Below are positions 47,840 through 57,360 of a stretch of DNA of 64,000 nucleotides, one piece after another. The notes beneath the pieces are model-generated. The model was given only the letters and a program-made list of their open reading frames with translations. It was not told the origin of the DNA and did no database searches. The position numbers and the translations under genes were made by a program. The stretch comes from Aurantiacibacter marinus (lineage in GTDB: Bacteria; Pseudomonadota; Alphaproteobacteria; Sphingomonadales; Sphingomonadaceae), in NCBI RefSeq assembly GCF_001021555.1, contig NZ_LDCP01000002.1:372001-436000 (forward strand). Direction: 5' to 3'. Numbering within the stretch: position 1 is the stretch's first letter; each line of letters starts with the position of its first letter.

Positions 47840-47958
47840 ACCAAGTCTCGAGGCCTGGTTTTCAGGCAGAGCAAGCTTTCCGTCCGATTCTATGCAATAT
47901 ATCGCCCCACATTCCGGCCAATGGAACGACCTTCGGCCCAAGTGCCGCCTGCTAACGG

Positions 47959-49086
47959 TTATACCCGCATTGGCATCAGCACATAAAGCGCGGGGCTGCT
48001 TTCGTCTTCGCGGATCAGTGTCGGCGCGCCAGCATCGGCAAAGTGCAGTTCCACCGTGTCATTGCTGAGCTGCGCGAGAATATCCTTGAGATAGGTGGCG
48101 TTGAAGCCGATCTCCATCGCTTCCGAGCTGTACTGGGAGCTTACCTCTTCAACAGCATTGCCATTGTCGGGACTTGTGACAGTCAAGGTCACCTTGTCCG
48201 CATCGAGGCCCATTTTGACAGCCCGGGTCTTTTCCGTGGCTATGGTTGCGACACGGTCAACACCGGCGAACAGTGATTTCGGATCGACTTTCAACAGCTT
48301 GTCATTGCCGGTCGGGATGACGCGGCTGTAATCGGGGAAGGTCCCGTCGATCAGCTTGCTGGTCAGCACCACCCCGCCCTCTCCGCCGATCGTGAAACGG
48401 ATCTTGGACGGGCTGAGGTCGATATGGACATTGCCCTCGGTCGCTTCTTCCAGCAATTTGCGCAGCTCTGCCACGGCTTTACGCGGCACGATGACGTCAG
48501 GCATTCCTTCGGCACCTTCTGGGCGCGAAATGGTGAAGCGGGCAAGCCGGTGACCATCGGTTGCCGCCGCCTTCAGAACGCCGCCGTCCTCATCCGCCAC
48601 ATGCAGGAAAATGCCGTTGAGATAGTAGCGCGTTTCTTCGGTAGAGATCGCAAAACGGGTGCGGTCGATCATTTCGGCCAGCGTCTTTGCGGGCAGTTCG
48701 AAACTGGTCGGCAGATCACCTTCCACGATCACCGGGAAATCATCGCGCGGCAGGGTCGGCAGCGAGAAGCGGCTGCGCCCGGCCTTGATAGTCATGCGGT
48801 TATCGCCCGTTTCCAGACTGACTTCGCTGCCATCGGCCAGCTTGCGGGCAATATCGAACAGCAAATGTGCAGACACAGTTATAGCGCCTTCGCCGTCCAC
48901 CTTATTGGCGCGCAGATTGTCGATCACCTGCAGATCGAGATCGGTCGCCATGATGCGGACATGGCCACCAGTTTCGGCTTCGATGAGCACGTTTGACAGG
49001 ATCGGAATGGTGTTGCGCCGCTCCACCACGCTCTGGACGTGGGACAGGCTGCGAAGCAGCTCTGCGCGTTCGATGGTGACTTTCAT
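47959..49086 (-). CDS. dnaN: DNA polymerase III beta subunit (sliding clamp)
   Basis: Predicted 375-residue clamp that tethers DNA polymerase III to DNA as a dimeric ring. The three clamp domains are recognised by MKVTIERAELLRSLSHVQSV and then ERRNTIPILSNVLIEA at the N-terminus, SFELPAKTLAEMIDRTRFAIS at about residues 131-151, and the C-terminal VLMPMRV, the conserved end. The ATG at 49086 is preferred to the in-frame TTG at 49092. It is not next to dnaA or recF here. A 211-base gap with no feature seen precedes it on the fabG side. Confidence 0.97.
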   Translation of the reverse strand: MKVTIERAELLRSLSHVQSVVERRNTIPILSNVLIEAETGGHVRIMATDLDLQVIDNLRANKVDGEGAITVSAHLLFDIARKLADGSEVSLETGDNRMTIKAGRSRFSLPTLPRDDFPVIVEGDLPTSFELPAKTLAEMIDRTRFAISTEETRYYLNGIFLHVADEDGGVLKAAATDGHRLARFTISRPEGAEGMPDVIVPRKAVAELRKLLEEATEGNVHIDLSPSKIRFTIGGEGGVVLTSKLIDGTFPDYSRVIPTGNDKLLKVDPKSLFAGVDRVATIATEKTRAVKMGLDADKVTLTVTSPDNGNAVEEVSSQYSSEAMEIGFNATYLKDILAQLSNDTVELHFADAGAPTLIREDESSPALYVLMPMRV

Positions 49087-49297
49087 GGCCAATCATTCCC
49101 TATTCGTGCCCTGATCGTGCGACTTGGTGACCGGGAAACCCCGGAATCGCCTGCCAGCGCCGGTAAATTGCTACGTTACCCTTAGCGCAGGTGCGTTTGC
49201 GGGCAAGGATTCGGGGCTGAGAAGCGGGATTCGCTGGGGAAAAGTGAGAATTAGGTCCCCTGCAGACGCATGTATGAGTACGACTTCTTGAACCGGC

Positions 49298-50062
49298 TTA
49301 CCCCAGCATAGCCATGCCGCCGTTCACGTGAATGGTCTGGCCGGTCACATATCCCGCTTCCTTCGAAGCCAGATAGGCAACTGCTGCGCCGATATCGTCG
49401 CCCTCGCCCATGCGGCCCATCGGGATACGGGCGTTGATTACGTCTTTTTGCTTGTCGTCCAGCGCCTCTGTCATGGCGGTGCGGATAAAGCCGGGGGACA
49501 CGCAATTCACTGTGATGCCTCTGCTGGCGACTTCCTGTGCCAGGCTTTTTGACGCGCCGACGAGGCCAGCCTTCGCTGCAACGTAATTCATCTGTCCCGG
49601 ATTGCCGGTGCTGCCCACCACGCTGGTGATATTGATCATCCGGCCAAAGCGGGCTTTCATCATCGGGCGCGTCGCGGCGCGCATCAGGCGGAAGCTTGCC
49701 TCCAGATTGATACGGATCACTTCGTCCCATTCCTCGTCCTTCATCCGCATAGCGAGATTGTCGCGCGTGATGCCGGCGTTGTTCACAAGGATATCGATCC
49801 CGCCCAGCGTATCGACTGCGGCTGGCACCAGTTCTTCGACCTGCGCGGAATCCGACAGATTGCAGGTGATCTCGACATGGCCATCATGATCGTGATGGGC
49901 GAAGCTTTCGTTCAGTTCTTCGCGGAAGGCGCGCAGTTTGCCGCCATTGGAACCTGACAGCGCCAATCGCGCTCCCTGAGATGCGAGTGCTCGGGCGATG
50001 GATGAACCAATCCCTCCGCTGGCTCCGGTTACAAGGGCATTCATTCCTTCGAGTGAAAACAT
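49298..50062 (-). CDS. fabG: 3-oxoacyl-[acyl-carrier-protein] reductase
   Basis: Predicted 254-residue NADPH-dependent enzyme for the first reduction step of fatty-acid elongation. TGASGGIG (about residues 12-19), NNAGITRDNLAMRMKDEEWD (about 92-111, the FabG-typical stretch), catalytic Ser in INITSVVGSTGNPGQMNY (Tyr at its end, about 144-161) and the Lys in AAKAGL are all intact. C-terminal GQTIHVNGGMAM is the family end. It is separated from fabD by two exported-protein genes on the same strand; acpP and fabF are not in the window. Confidence 0.95.
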   Translation of the reverse strand: MFSLEGMNALVTGASGGIGSSIARALASQGARLALSGSNGGKLRAFREELNESFAHHDHDGHVEITCNLSDSAQVEELVPAAVDTLGGIDILVNNAGITRDNLAMRMKDEEWDEVIRINLEASFRLMRAATRPMMKARFGRMINITSVVGSTGNPGQMNYVAAKAGLVGASKSLAQEVASRGITVNCVSPGFIRTAMTEALDDKQKDVINARIPMGRMGEGDDIGAAVAYLASKEAGYVTGQTIHVNGGMAMLG

Positions 50063-50136
50063 GGGCTGCGTATCCTTGGCTCTTAAGTGTTGCGCACGCC
50101 TGTTGCGCGTAGCCGCCGCTTTGGTCAACCAATGGA

Positions 50137-52098
50137 CTACTGCGGGGTGCGGCTGCGCGGGATAAAGTTCACCCGGCGAACCTCATTGATATCAGCGCCA
50201 TCCAGGCGGCCTTCGACCAATTCGTATCCCATCAGTGCGAAGATACGGTTGCCGAGGAAGATCGGCCGGGCATTCCCGTACCAATCTACGCAGGAGGCCA
50301 CGCAATTGTCATCCCTTCCCTCTTTGGCGCGGCTGATGAGATTGCCTGCCGGAGTGAATTCACGATTGTCGCGGCGCATGAAGAAAATGGCCGAGGCGTT
50401 GCCGAGGAATTCGCCGCCAGTGCTGGTAAGTTGGCGTGTGATGGGCAGGCCGAGCGTTCCCGATAATCCGCCGGGCGAACCGGTATCAGGACGATAGAAA
50501 AATGCCTGACTACGCACTTCGCCTTCGCTGGCAGAGGGCAGCATGTAGACATCCTCCACACGGACCTGATTGCCCAATGACATCGCTGAGAAGCCCAGCG
50601 CATTGTCACTGCCCGGCCCCACCGCGATGGCGTCTGACCCCATGACGTCAAACCGCGTCACGCCGTGCTCCAAGTCAATCCGCTGCGCCGCACGTCCATC
50701 GACGGGCGCAGCGTAGATGAAACGCTCATCTTCCTCATTGCCGTAATTGCCCGCCGCATAAAGCAGGTAATCACCCACAAAGCGGTTGTGAAAACGCCAT
50801 CCTTCAACGGATGGAAGTTCGCGCATCGCCTGCTGCGGGATACGCTCTGACCCATCCGTGAAAGCGCCCAGCGGGATCGTCAGCAGGCCTAGGTCGCCGC
50901 CGGAAAATTCAGCTCCCCACATGCCCTCACCACTGCCATCGGCGCGCAAGACAACGCGCAGCACGCCGTCATCGCGGTCTTCGGTAAAGGAGAACTGGTC
51001 GATCGGCGCGCCGTTGACCGGCACCGCGCCAGGACGCGATCCGTCGAGCGGCAAACGGAACAGCTGGCCTTCTGCGGTGCCGCCGTCGTAGCTTGTCTCT
51101 CCTGTCCACAGATACACCGCCCGCTGGCTAACATAGAACACGCGGCTCCATGTGCCCAGAACAGCTGTGGCTTCGCATTCCAGCTCTGCAGAGGAGAGAT
51201 CGCAGCGCGTCACAGCATGGGCCATCGGCAACACGAATTTACCGCGCCTTGCAGGCTCTGTGACGTAGATATCTTCCGGCTCCACCAGATCGACCACTTC
51301 GCCGTCCGGTCCGCCGCGCCGCAGGGCGGGCATTGTGGCGCGCCAGTCGTTCCAACGCATGGAGACAGGCGCATAGAAAATCAGTTCGTCACCGATCATG
51401 CGAGAGGCGTAATTGCTGGAAGAATAATAATCGCCGGACCGCAGATAATGCGTGTCGCGGTACGTCAGGCTGCCATCCTTGCCCAGCCGGAAGCGGTTAA
51501 TCTCGGTCCCGAAATCGCCATAGGAATAGCCGACCACGATCACCTGATCGCCGCGCAACAGCATCTCGTCATACCAGGTGGAGCCGGCATTCTCAGCATC
51601 GGGCGGGAAGGCGTTGATGCTGTCCACCGGAGCAAGCGCATCGCCGCCGTGGCGCACGGTGAAAATGCGTCCGCGACGCAGGATGACGAGGTAATCGCCT
51701 GCGTCCTTGACGATAGCGCCTTCGTCAACGCCTGCTTCCTGCGTGTTGGTGATCTGCTCACCGTCCGAATCGAAGGAATCGGCTGCAACTTCTGCAACCG
51801 CCATTGCGGCAGGCGGCGGCGGCGTAGGCGCGGCTTGAATCCCAGAAGTCCCAGTCACTGTGATCTCAGCGTCACCACCGTTGCCGCGATTTCGCGAGCT
51901 AGACAATTCCTGCATCTGTTCAGCGAAGGCCGCAAACGCCTCTTCATGCGGGAACGAATGCAGTCCGACATCATCACTTGTGCCCAAGACGCTGTTCGCT
52001 CCGCGCTGCGCCGCGGCCGATTGGCAGGCCGCCAACGTCAAACAAAGCGCAAGGCCCGCACCAGCCTTTGCGACCGAATTCTGAAAACGCAACTTCAT
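50137..52098 (-). CDS. Beta-propeller domain lipoprotein (PF09826-like)
   Basis: Predicted 653-residue exported lipoprotein. The signal peptide ends in the lipobox LTLAAC, followed by a low-complexity linker with a Pro-rich stretch (TPPPPAA). The segment ITNTQEAGVDEGAIVKDAGD (about residues 110-130) is the family signature of secreted beta-propeller domain proteins (N-x-Q-x-x-G-V-D-E-x-D/A-I-V-K). Repeated strand motifs extend to the C-terminus, which carries a Cys pair (CVASC near residue 600). The function of the family is not established. The ATG at 52098 gives the signal peptide. It lies inside the fabD-fabG interval. Confidence 0.83.
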   Translation of the reverse strand: MKLRFQNSVAKAGAGLALCLTLAACQSAAAQRGANSVLGTSDDVGLHSFPHEEAFAAFAEQMQELSSSRNRGNGGDAEITVTGTSGIQAAPTPPPPAAMAVAEVAADSFDSDGEQITNTQEAGVDEGAIVKDAGDYLVILRRGRIFTVRHGGDALAPVDSINAFPPDAENAGSTWYDEMLLRGDQVIVVGYSYGDFGTEINRFRLGKDGSLTYRDTHYLRSGDYYSSSNYASRMIGDELIFYAPVSMRWNDWRATMPALRRGGPDGEVVDLVEPEDIYVTEPARRGKFVLPMAHAVTRCDLSSAELECEATAVLGTWSRVFYVSQRAVYLWTGETSYDGGTAEGQLFRLPLDGSRPGAVPVNGAPIDQFSFTEDRDDGVLRVVLRADGSGEGMWGAEFSGGDLGLLTIPLGAFTDGSERIPQQAMRELPSVEGWRFHNRFVGDYLLYAAGNYGNEEDERFIYAAPVDGRAAQRIDLEHGVTRFDVMGSDAIAVGPGSDNALGFSAMSLGNQVRVEDVYMLPSASEGEVRSQAFFYRPDTGSPGGLSGTLGLPITRQLTSTGGEFLGNASAIFFMRRDNREFTPAGNLISRAKEGRDDNCVASCVDWYGNARPIFLGNRIFALMGYELVEGRLDGADINEVRRVNFIPRSRTPQ

Positions 52099-52165
52099 GA
52101 AACATCCCCGACTGTGTGACAATGTTACATCGCCGCGCTAGCCTGAATGCACGATGTATTCCAGA

Positions 52166-52768
52166 TCAGTTCAAATTCACGAATTCCCGGCGGCCCATCC
52201 GCTGTAATCCCATGAAGCCAAGCAGCATGCCTACCTTCTCGGCCACCACCGTGTCTTGATCTTCAACATCCAAACCCGCCCCGATTATGAACGTGCCGAG
52301 CAGCATGGCGTCACCGTTGGAAACAGGCGCTTCGCCGCCGCTCATACCGCCCATCACGCCCGCTTCGATTACACTCCAAAGGCGATCACGATTGCCGATC
52401 GCCAAGGCATCATCGAGCTGACGCAATTGCTGCGATGAAAGCTCGCCAGAGGCACGATAGGCGGCCTCGCTAAGACGGCCCATTTCGAACAGCGTTGCAT
52501 GCAAAATCTGTTCGTCAGTCCAGCCGCGTGAAGCAGCACAGCTTCCAATCGCGGTCATCGCAATTGCGCCGATCTGGTCGAAAACGGCCTGCTCCAGCTG
52601 TGTTTCGCCAGCGCTCGAACTTGGGGTCAGTTGACCGAGTTCTTCAAGTTGAGCCGCGCTATATGCGCCGCGCATGCAATTCACGCCCTTGCCCTGTGCC
52701 ATGGCAGGCACAGACATCACCGGCAGCGCAAGTACGCCAAGTGTGAGTTTGAAAAGCGTGCGACCCAT
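52166..52768 (-). CDS. Exported hypothetical protein
   Basis: I do not recognise this 200-residue protein. It has a clear signal peptide ending near VPAMAQG. The mature part is helical and alanine-rich with two cysteines (NCMRGA and GSCAASRG), probably a disulfide, and no membrane segment beyond a mildly hydrophobic stretch (LLGTFIIGAGL). It starts 18 bases after fabD and would be cotranscribed with it and with the propeller lipoprotein. Related sequences are likely to be confined to close relatives, which I cannot check here. Confidence 0.7.
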   Translation of the reverse strand: MGRTLFKLTLGVLALPVMSVPAMAQGKGVNCMRGAYSAAQLEELGQLTPSSSAGETQLEQAVFDQIGAIAMTAIGSCAASRGWTDEQILHATLFEMGRLSEAAYRASGELSSQQLRQLDDALAIGNRDRLWSVIEAGVMGGMSGGEAPVSNGDAMLLGTFIIGAGLDVEDQDTVVAEKVGMLLGFMGLQRMGRREFVNLN

Positions 52769-52786
52769 TGAAATACCTTCTGAAAC

Positions 52787-53719
52787 TCAGATGTCCTTGG
52801 CCAGCGCCTCTATATCGTCCATCCTGATCACGCTAGTCACCGTTACGTCGGGCGCGATTTTGCGAATCATCGGGCCGAGCACCTTGCCGCCCAGTTCCAC
52901 AAAATGGCTGATCCCGGCTTCCTGCATCGCCAGCACGCTTTCACGCCAGCGGACGCGGCCGGTGATCTGATCGACCAGCAGGCCCTTTTGCACTTCGGCA
53001 TCAGTCACCGGCGCGGCGGTGACATTGGCGTAGACGGGCAGGCGGAAGCCTTGCGGCGGTGTTTCGTCCAGCGCAGTTTTCATTCTCAGCGCGGCGGGTG
53101 CCATCAGCGAGCAATGAAAGGGCGCGGAGACCGGCAGCTTGATCGCGCGCTTGCAGCCGTGATCCTTTGCCATTTCAATTGCGCGATCGATGGCTTCGGC
53201 ATGACCGGACAGCACAACCTGCCCCGGATCATTGTCGTTCGCTACCTCGCACACCTGGCCTTGTGCAGCAGCATCAGCGAGAGCTTGTGCCTTCTCGAGA
53301 TCGGCCCCCAGCAAAGCGCACATCGCGCCCACGCCGATCGGCACTGCATCCTGCATGGAAATGCCGCGAATGCGCAACAGCTTTGCAGTGTCGGTAAGGT
53401 TGAAAGCCCCCACGCTGGCAAGCGCAGAATATTCTCCCAGAGAATGTCCCGCGACCGCCTCGCCTTTTTCGGACAGGTTCACGCCGCCGCTTTCCAGCAC
53501 GCGCGCCACGGCGATGGCATTGGCCATGATCGCGGGCTGCGCATTGGCTGTCAGCGTCAGCTCGCTTTCCGGTCCTTCGCGCATGAGATGGAAAAGCTTC
53601 TGCTTCAGCGCCTCATCCACTTCCTGAAACACTTCGCGCGCGGCGGAGCTGGCATCGGCAAGCTCTGCGCCCATGCCGACCTTCTGGCTGCCTTGGCCGG
53701 GAAAAACGAATGCAATCAT
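52787..53719 (-). CDS. fabD: Malonyl-CoA:ACP transacylase
   Basis: Predicted 310-residue enzyme that loads malonyl groups onto acyl carrier protein for fatty-acid synthesis. MIAFVFPGQGSQKVGMG at the N-terminus is the family signature with the oxyanion-hole Gln. The nucleophile elbow is AGHSLGEYSALAS (about residues 90-102), and the catalytic His is in APFHCSLM (about 201-208). The ATG at 53719 is preferred because the frame open to 53911 has no conserved content. It is the first gene of the fabD to fabG run, 19 bases after the LD-carboxypeptidase gene. Confidence 0.96.
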   Translation of the reverse strand: MIAFVFPGQGSQKVGMGAELADASSAAREVFQEVDEALKQKLFHLMREGPESELTLTANAQPAIMANAIAVARVLESGGVNLSEKGEAVAGHSLGEYSALASVGAFNLTDTAKLLRIRGISMQDAVPIGVGAMCALLGADLEKAQALADAAAQGQVCEVANDNDPGQVVLSGHAEAIDRAIEMAKDHGCKRAIKLPVSAPFHCSLMAPAALRMKTALDETPPQGFRLPVYANVTAAPVTDAEVQKGLLVDQITGRVRWRESVLAMQEAGISHFVELGGKVLGPMIRKIAPDVTVTSVIRMDDIEALAKDI

Positions 53720-53738
53720 GTGAAATCCCTCAAATTCT

Positions 53739-54563
53739 TTAGGTAGTTTTTCGATTGGTCCCGAACGGAACGATGGCATTTTGGGAGTCATGGCCGATAT
53801 CGGCGCGGCCAAGATAGCGAATGGCTGACTTTTCACACCAATAGCGCGCGATATCCTCTGCGGTAGAGCCGAAGGGTCGGTCATTCTCGGGCACAGCAGA
53901 AACGCGGCCAAGCCGGATGCCGGCAGCTCCTTTCAAATGTTGGGTGATGTGGAAAAACAGCCGGTCTACCGCGTAGAGGTGTTCTGCCACTTCTTCGACC
54001 ATAACAACATGATCGGTCAGGTCGGGCATGAGGTCTGTGCCCGCTAACATTGCAAGCGTCATCAGATTGAACGCGGCCGTCGGGCGATCATCCAGCCCAG
54101 CCTCAAGTTCCACGGGCTTGCCAGAAAGATAGCGCAGCACCCGCCGCACTGCATCGTCGCCGCCTTCGCGCTTGATGTCGCCAGCCAGCGGACCATGGAC
54201 GGGTTTGCCGATGCCTTCTCGGTAGAGCGCGCCCAGGATCGTGCCGGCATCCGAATAGCCAAGATAGGTTTTGCTGCGCGCAGCTTCGCGCATGCCGGCC
54301 ACCGCGTCGCCAGCTATCCTGCACGCCCCATAACCGCCCATGCCGAACCATACGGCGTCCACATCGGGATCATTCGCTGTTTCGAGCAAGGCTGCCAGCC
54401 GCGTCTCATCATCGCCGGCAAAATGGCCGGATTCCAAAAAACACTGCGGATGGAAGGCGAGTTCAGCCTGCGGAAACTCCGCTACCGCGAGCGCCAATAC
54501 CTTGTCCGCCCGCTCTTGGCGGAGCGGTTTTCCGGGACAGACGATGGCGATGCGTGTTGTCAT
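53739..54563 (-). CDS. LD-carboxypeptidase (peptidase S66)
   Basis: Predicted 274-residue serine peptidase that trims the terminal D-Ala from murein tetrapeptides during peptidoglycan recycling. The catalytic Ser lies in LGYSDAGTILGAL (about residues 105-117), after the family strand WFGMGGYGACRI. The Glu is in VMVEEVAEHLYAVDR (about 187-201) and the His in ADIGHDSQNAIVP near the end. It is slightly shorter than E. coli LdcA (304). It is divergent, 57 bases apart, from a MurC/Mpl-like ligase that would use its product. No signal peptide, so it acts in the cytoplasm. Confidence 0.9.
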   Translation of the reverse strand: MTTRIAIVCPGKPLRQERADKVLALAVAEFPQAELAFHPQCFLESGHFAGDDETRLAALLETANDPDVDAVWFGMGGYGACRIAGDAVAGMREAARSKTYLGYSDAGTILGALYREGIGKPVHGPLAGDIKREGGDDAVRRVLRYLSGKPVELEAGLDDRPTAAFNLMTLAMLAGTDLMPDLTDHVVMVEEVAEHLYAVDRLFFHITQHLKGAAGIRLGRVSAVPENDRPFGSTAEDIARYWCEKSAIRYLGRADIGHDSQNAIVPFGTNRKTT

Positions 54564-54620
54564 CCAATTCCCTCTAACATCCGCTTCACAAAGTGCCACA
54601 GCCAGCATAGGCACATCCCC

Positions 54621-56036
54621 ATGAATGATACGACAAACATCAGCGCGCGGTCCTATTTCTTCTGCGGCATCGGCGGATCGGGAATGCTGCCCCTCGGCCA
54701 GATCGTGAAGGGTATGGGCGCCGAAGTCGGGGGATCGGACCGCAGTTTCGACCAAGGCCGCACGCCTGAAAAATTCGCCGCGCTGGAACGGCAGGGTTAC
54801 GCGCTATTCCCGCAAGACGGCAGCGGGCTGACCTCGGGCGATCAGGTGCTGATTGCCTCGGCGGCGATTGAAGACACTGTACCGGAAATTGCCCGCGCCA
54901 AGGAACTGGGCTGTGAACGCCTGACGCGCGCGGAATTGCTCGCGCGCCTGTTCAATGATGCGCCGCAAAGCATCGCCATCGGCGGGACCAGCGGTAAATC
55001 GACCACTACCGCGATGCTCGGCTGGATCATGCAGGCGACAGGCCGCGCGCCGACAATCATGAACGGCGCGGTGATGAAGAATTTCGTTTCCGAAGAGCGC
55101 CCCTTCGCCAGCGCCGTGGTCGGAGACGGCGAGACATTTGTGAGCGAAGTGGACGAAAGCGACGGCTCCATCGCGCTCTACCGTCCGTCGGTCGCGCTGC
55201 TGCTGAATGTCAGCCTCGATCACAAAAGCATGAATGAACTGCGCGAACTGTTCGGCAATTTCCTGTTGGTCGCGGATCGCGGGGTGGTGAATGCAGATGA
55301 TCTGGAAGCCTTCCGCCTCGTTGCGCAGGCGAACGAGCCGCTGACTTTCGGCATCGACAACAGCTGCGCCGCGCTGGGCATTGCAGAAGGCAGCATTGCC
55401 GATGGACCGACCAAACAGGCCGCGCTGGTGGTGGACCGCCGCGATGATAGCGAACATGCGCTGCGCCTTGCCATGCCGGGGCGGCACAATCTCTCCAATG
55501 CGCTCGCCGCGATTGCTGCGGCCAATGCTGCTGGCGTTCCGGTGGCGGAAGCTGTGGCCGCGCTGGCAGACTTCAAAGGCCTCGCCCGCCGCTTCGACAT
55601 TGTTGGCACTTCGGCGAATGGCGTGACGGTAATCGACGATTTCGGCCACAATCCGGAAAAAGCCCGCGCCACACTGCGCACCCTGAAGGCTCACGAGGGC
55701 CGCGTGATCGCGTTTTTCCAGCCGCATGGCTACGGCCCTTTGCGCCAAATGGGCGCTGAACTGGCGGAGACTTTTGCTGAAGAACTCGGCCCCGACGATC
55801 TGACCATCCTGTGCGATCCGGTATACTTTGGCGGAACGGTGGATCGCAGCGAAGGCAGCGAGCGGATAATCGACCTTATCGCTAAGGCTGGCGGAAAAGC
55901 GCTTCATATAAACACCCGCGAAGGCTGCGGCGATTTCATCGTCCAGAACGCGAGGCCGGGCGACCGCATCGCGGTCATGGGCGCGCGCGATGATACTTTG
56001 ACGGAGTTCGCGGAAAGCCTTTTGCAACGTTTGTAG
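54621..56036 (+). CDS. Mur ligase, MurC/Mpl-like, probably murein tripeptide recycling ligase
   Basis: Predicted 471-residue ATP-dependent amide ligase. An N-terminal UDP-binding fold (YFFCGIGGSGMLPL, residues 12-25) precedes the ATP loop GGTSGKSTTTAM (about 121-132), a central domain with VSEVDESDGSIALYRP (about 174-189), and the C-terminal domain with MPGRHNLSNALAAIAAA and DDFGHNPEKARATL. The order is that of MurC and Mpl, but the P-loop has GTSGKS instead of the usual GTHGKT, and DDFGHNP replaces DDFAHHP. Pairing with the divergent LD-carboxypeptidase suggests Mpl-type reuse of murein tripeptide. A start at 54621 is well supported; the upstream open frame to 54195 lies in the divergent gene. 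Confidence 0.85.
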   Translation: MNDTTNISARSYFFCGIGGSGMLPLGQIVKGMGAEVGGSDRSFDQGRTPEKFAALERQGYALFPQDGSGLTSGDQVLIASAAIEDTVPEIARAKELGCERLTRAELLARLFNDAPQSIAIGGTSGKSTTTAMLGWIMQATGRAPTIMNGAVMKNFVSEERPFASAVVGDGETFVSEVDESDGSIALYRPSVALLLNVSLDHKSMNELRELFGNFLLVADRGVVNADDLEAFRLVAQANEPLTFGIDNSCAALGIAEGSIADGPTKQAALVVDRRDDSEHALRLAMPGRHNLSNALAAIAAANAAGVPVAEAVAALADFKGLARRFDIVGTSANGVTVIDDFGHNPEKARATLRTLKAHEGRVIAFFQPHGYGPLRQMGAELAETFAEELGPDDLTILCDPVYFGGTVDRSEGSERIIDLIAKAGGKALHINTREGCGDFIVQNARPGDRIAVMGARDDTLTEFAESLLQRL

Positions 56037-56079
56037 GCCAATACAGCGTCCAGGACGCACATCAGGAGGGCGCAAACAG

Positions 56080-56379
56080 GTGCAGAAGAGTTATCGCGAG
56101 AGCGGCGTCGGCATGTTCGATGCGGCACCGGGCACCTACGTCGTATCCGCATATTTCGACGATAATCAGGTCGATCTGGTGTACTGCAATGTGCTCGGCT
56201 GGCAGGTGGGCAAAGACCGCCGCCTGACCCCCATGTGCCTCGATCACCTGGCGGTGCAGGACGACCCCTGGTTTGTCACACACCCCGATGGCCGGGTTGA
56301 AAGCAACGACGGGCGGAGCTGGCCAAACACCGACGCCTGGGTTGAAGAACAGCGCCGCGCAAGGCGGGCCGCAGCCTGA
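56080..56379 (+). CDS. Hypothetical protein
   Basis: I do not recognise this 99-residue soluble protein. The GTG start follows a strong AGGAGGG at a 9-base spacing. The N-terminal half is beta-rich (GTYVVSAYFDDNQVDLVYCNV), the end is basic and helical (WVEEQRRARRAAA). It lies 43 bases after the Mur ligase and may be cotranscribed with it. It converges on the DUF808 gene. Confidence 0.65.
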   Translation: MQKSYRESGVGMFDAAPGTYVVSAYFDDNQVDLVYCNVLGWQVGKDRRLTPMCLDHLAVQDDPWFVTHPDGRVESNDGRSWPNTDAWVEEQRRARRAAA

Positions 56380-56391
56380 AAACCGGAGGCG

Positions 56392-57360
56392 TTAATGCGC
56401 CGCAGAACCGGCCGCTTCTTCGGTATGCCCAAGGCCGAGGACATTGTGCAGAACAAAAACGATAATTGCGCCGAGCACCAGTCCCACCACTGCCGAAAGA
56501 CCGGCAAAAGTAAGCCAGCCCAGAACGCCGCCCAGCCCGCCAGCAATTGTTTCCACCCAATGCTGCGCCTGATGGATGGCAGCTTCCGGCAACAGAATGC
56601 CAAGCTCGTGCAGGCCATGGATGATTATCCCGCCGCCGACCCACAGCATCGCTACCGTGCCTACAAATGAGAGAGTAGTTAGGAGATGGGGCATCGCGCT
56701 CACCAGCGATCGGCCAAAATTGCGCCCCGCTTCAGTTCTGCCCTCTTTGGCAAAGTGCAGTCCGACATCATCCATCTTCACGATCAGCGCCACCGCGCCG
56801 TAAACGACCACGGTGATAAGAACGCCAATGATCGCCAGCACGCCTGCGCGTACCAGCAGGCTGTCCGCCGCAACTTCGCTCAGCGTGATGGCCATGATCT
56901 CTGCCGACAGGATCAGATCTGTGCGGATGGCACCCTTCACGCGCTTGTCTTCAAACGCGACCGGATCCTCGATCGGACTCTCCAGGTTTTCCCCGTGCTT
57001 GGCCCCGCCCAGCTTTTCGAGCACCTTTTCAGCGCCTTCGTAACACAGAAACGCGCCGCCAAGCATAAGGATAGGGATGATCGCCCATGGCAAAAATTCG
57101 CTCAGCAGCAGCGCGGCTGGCAGCAGGATGATCAGCTTGTTGAAAAAGCTGCCCTTGGCGATCTTCCATATGATCGGAAGCTCACGCGCCGGTGAAAGCC
57201 CGGTGACGTAGGACGGCGTGACCGCAGCATCGTCGATCACAACCCCTGCTGTCTTGGAGCCTGCGCGCCCCGCGGCAGCGGCAATGTCATCCACACTGGC
57301 AGAAGCGGCACGGGCGATGATGGACACGTCGTCTAGAAGAGCTGCTAGGCCAGATGGCAT
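56392..57360 (-). CDS. DUF808 family membrane protein (YedI-like)
   Basis: Predicted 322-residue inner-membrane protein. The N-terminus PSGLAALLDDVSIIARAASA followed by SVDDIAAAAGRAGSKTAGVV is the DUF808/YedI signature. Six to eight hydrophobic segments follow, with the conserved LGGAFLCYEGAEKVLEKL (about residues 100-117) and AIRTDLILSAEIMAITL (about 145-161). The end is His-rich and helical. The family's function is unknown. The ATG at 57360 matches the conserved N-terminus. Confidence 0.9.
   Translation of the reverse strand: MPSGLAALLDDVSIIARAASASVDDIAAAAGRAGSKTAGVVIDDAAVTPSYVTGLSPARELPIIWKIAKGSFFNKLIILLPAALLLSEFLPWAIIPILMLGGAFLCYEGAEKVLEKLGGAKHGENLESPIEDPVAFEDKRVKGAIRTDLILSAEIMAITLSEVAADSLLVRAGVLAIIGVLITVVVYGAVALIVKMDDVGLHFAKEGRTEAGRNFGRSLVSAMPHLLTTLSFVGTVAMLWVGGGIIIHGLHELGILLPEAAIHQAQHWVETIAGGLGGVLGWLTFAGLSAVVGLVLGAIIVFVLHNVLGLGHTEEAAGSAAH

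Noticed and set aside
54804-56075. 423-codon frame antisense to the Mur ligase gene
   Set aside because: No motif or ribosome binding site; the sense strand carries all Mur ligase motifs.
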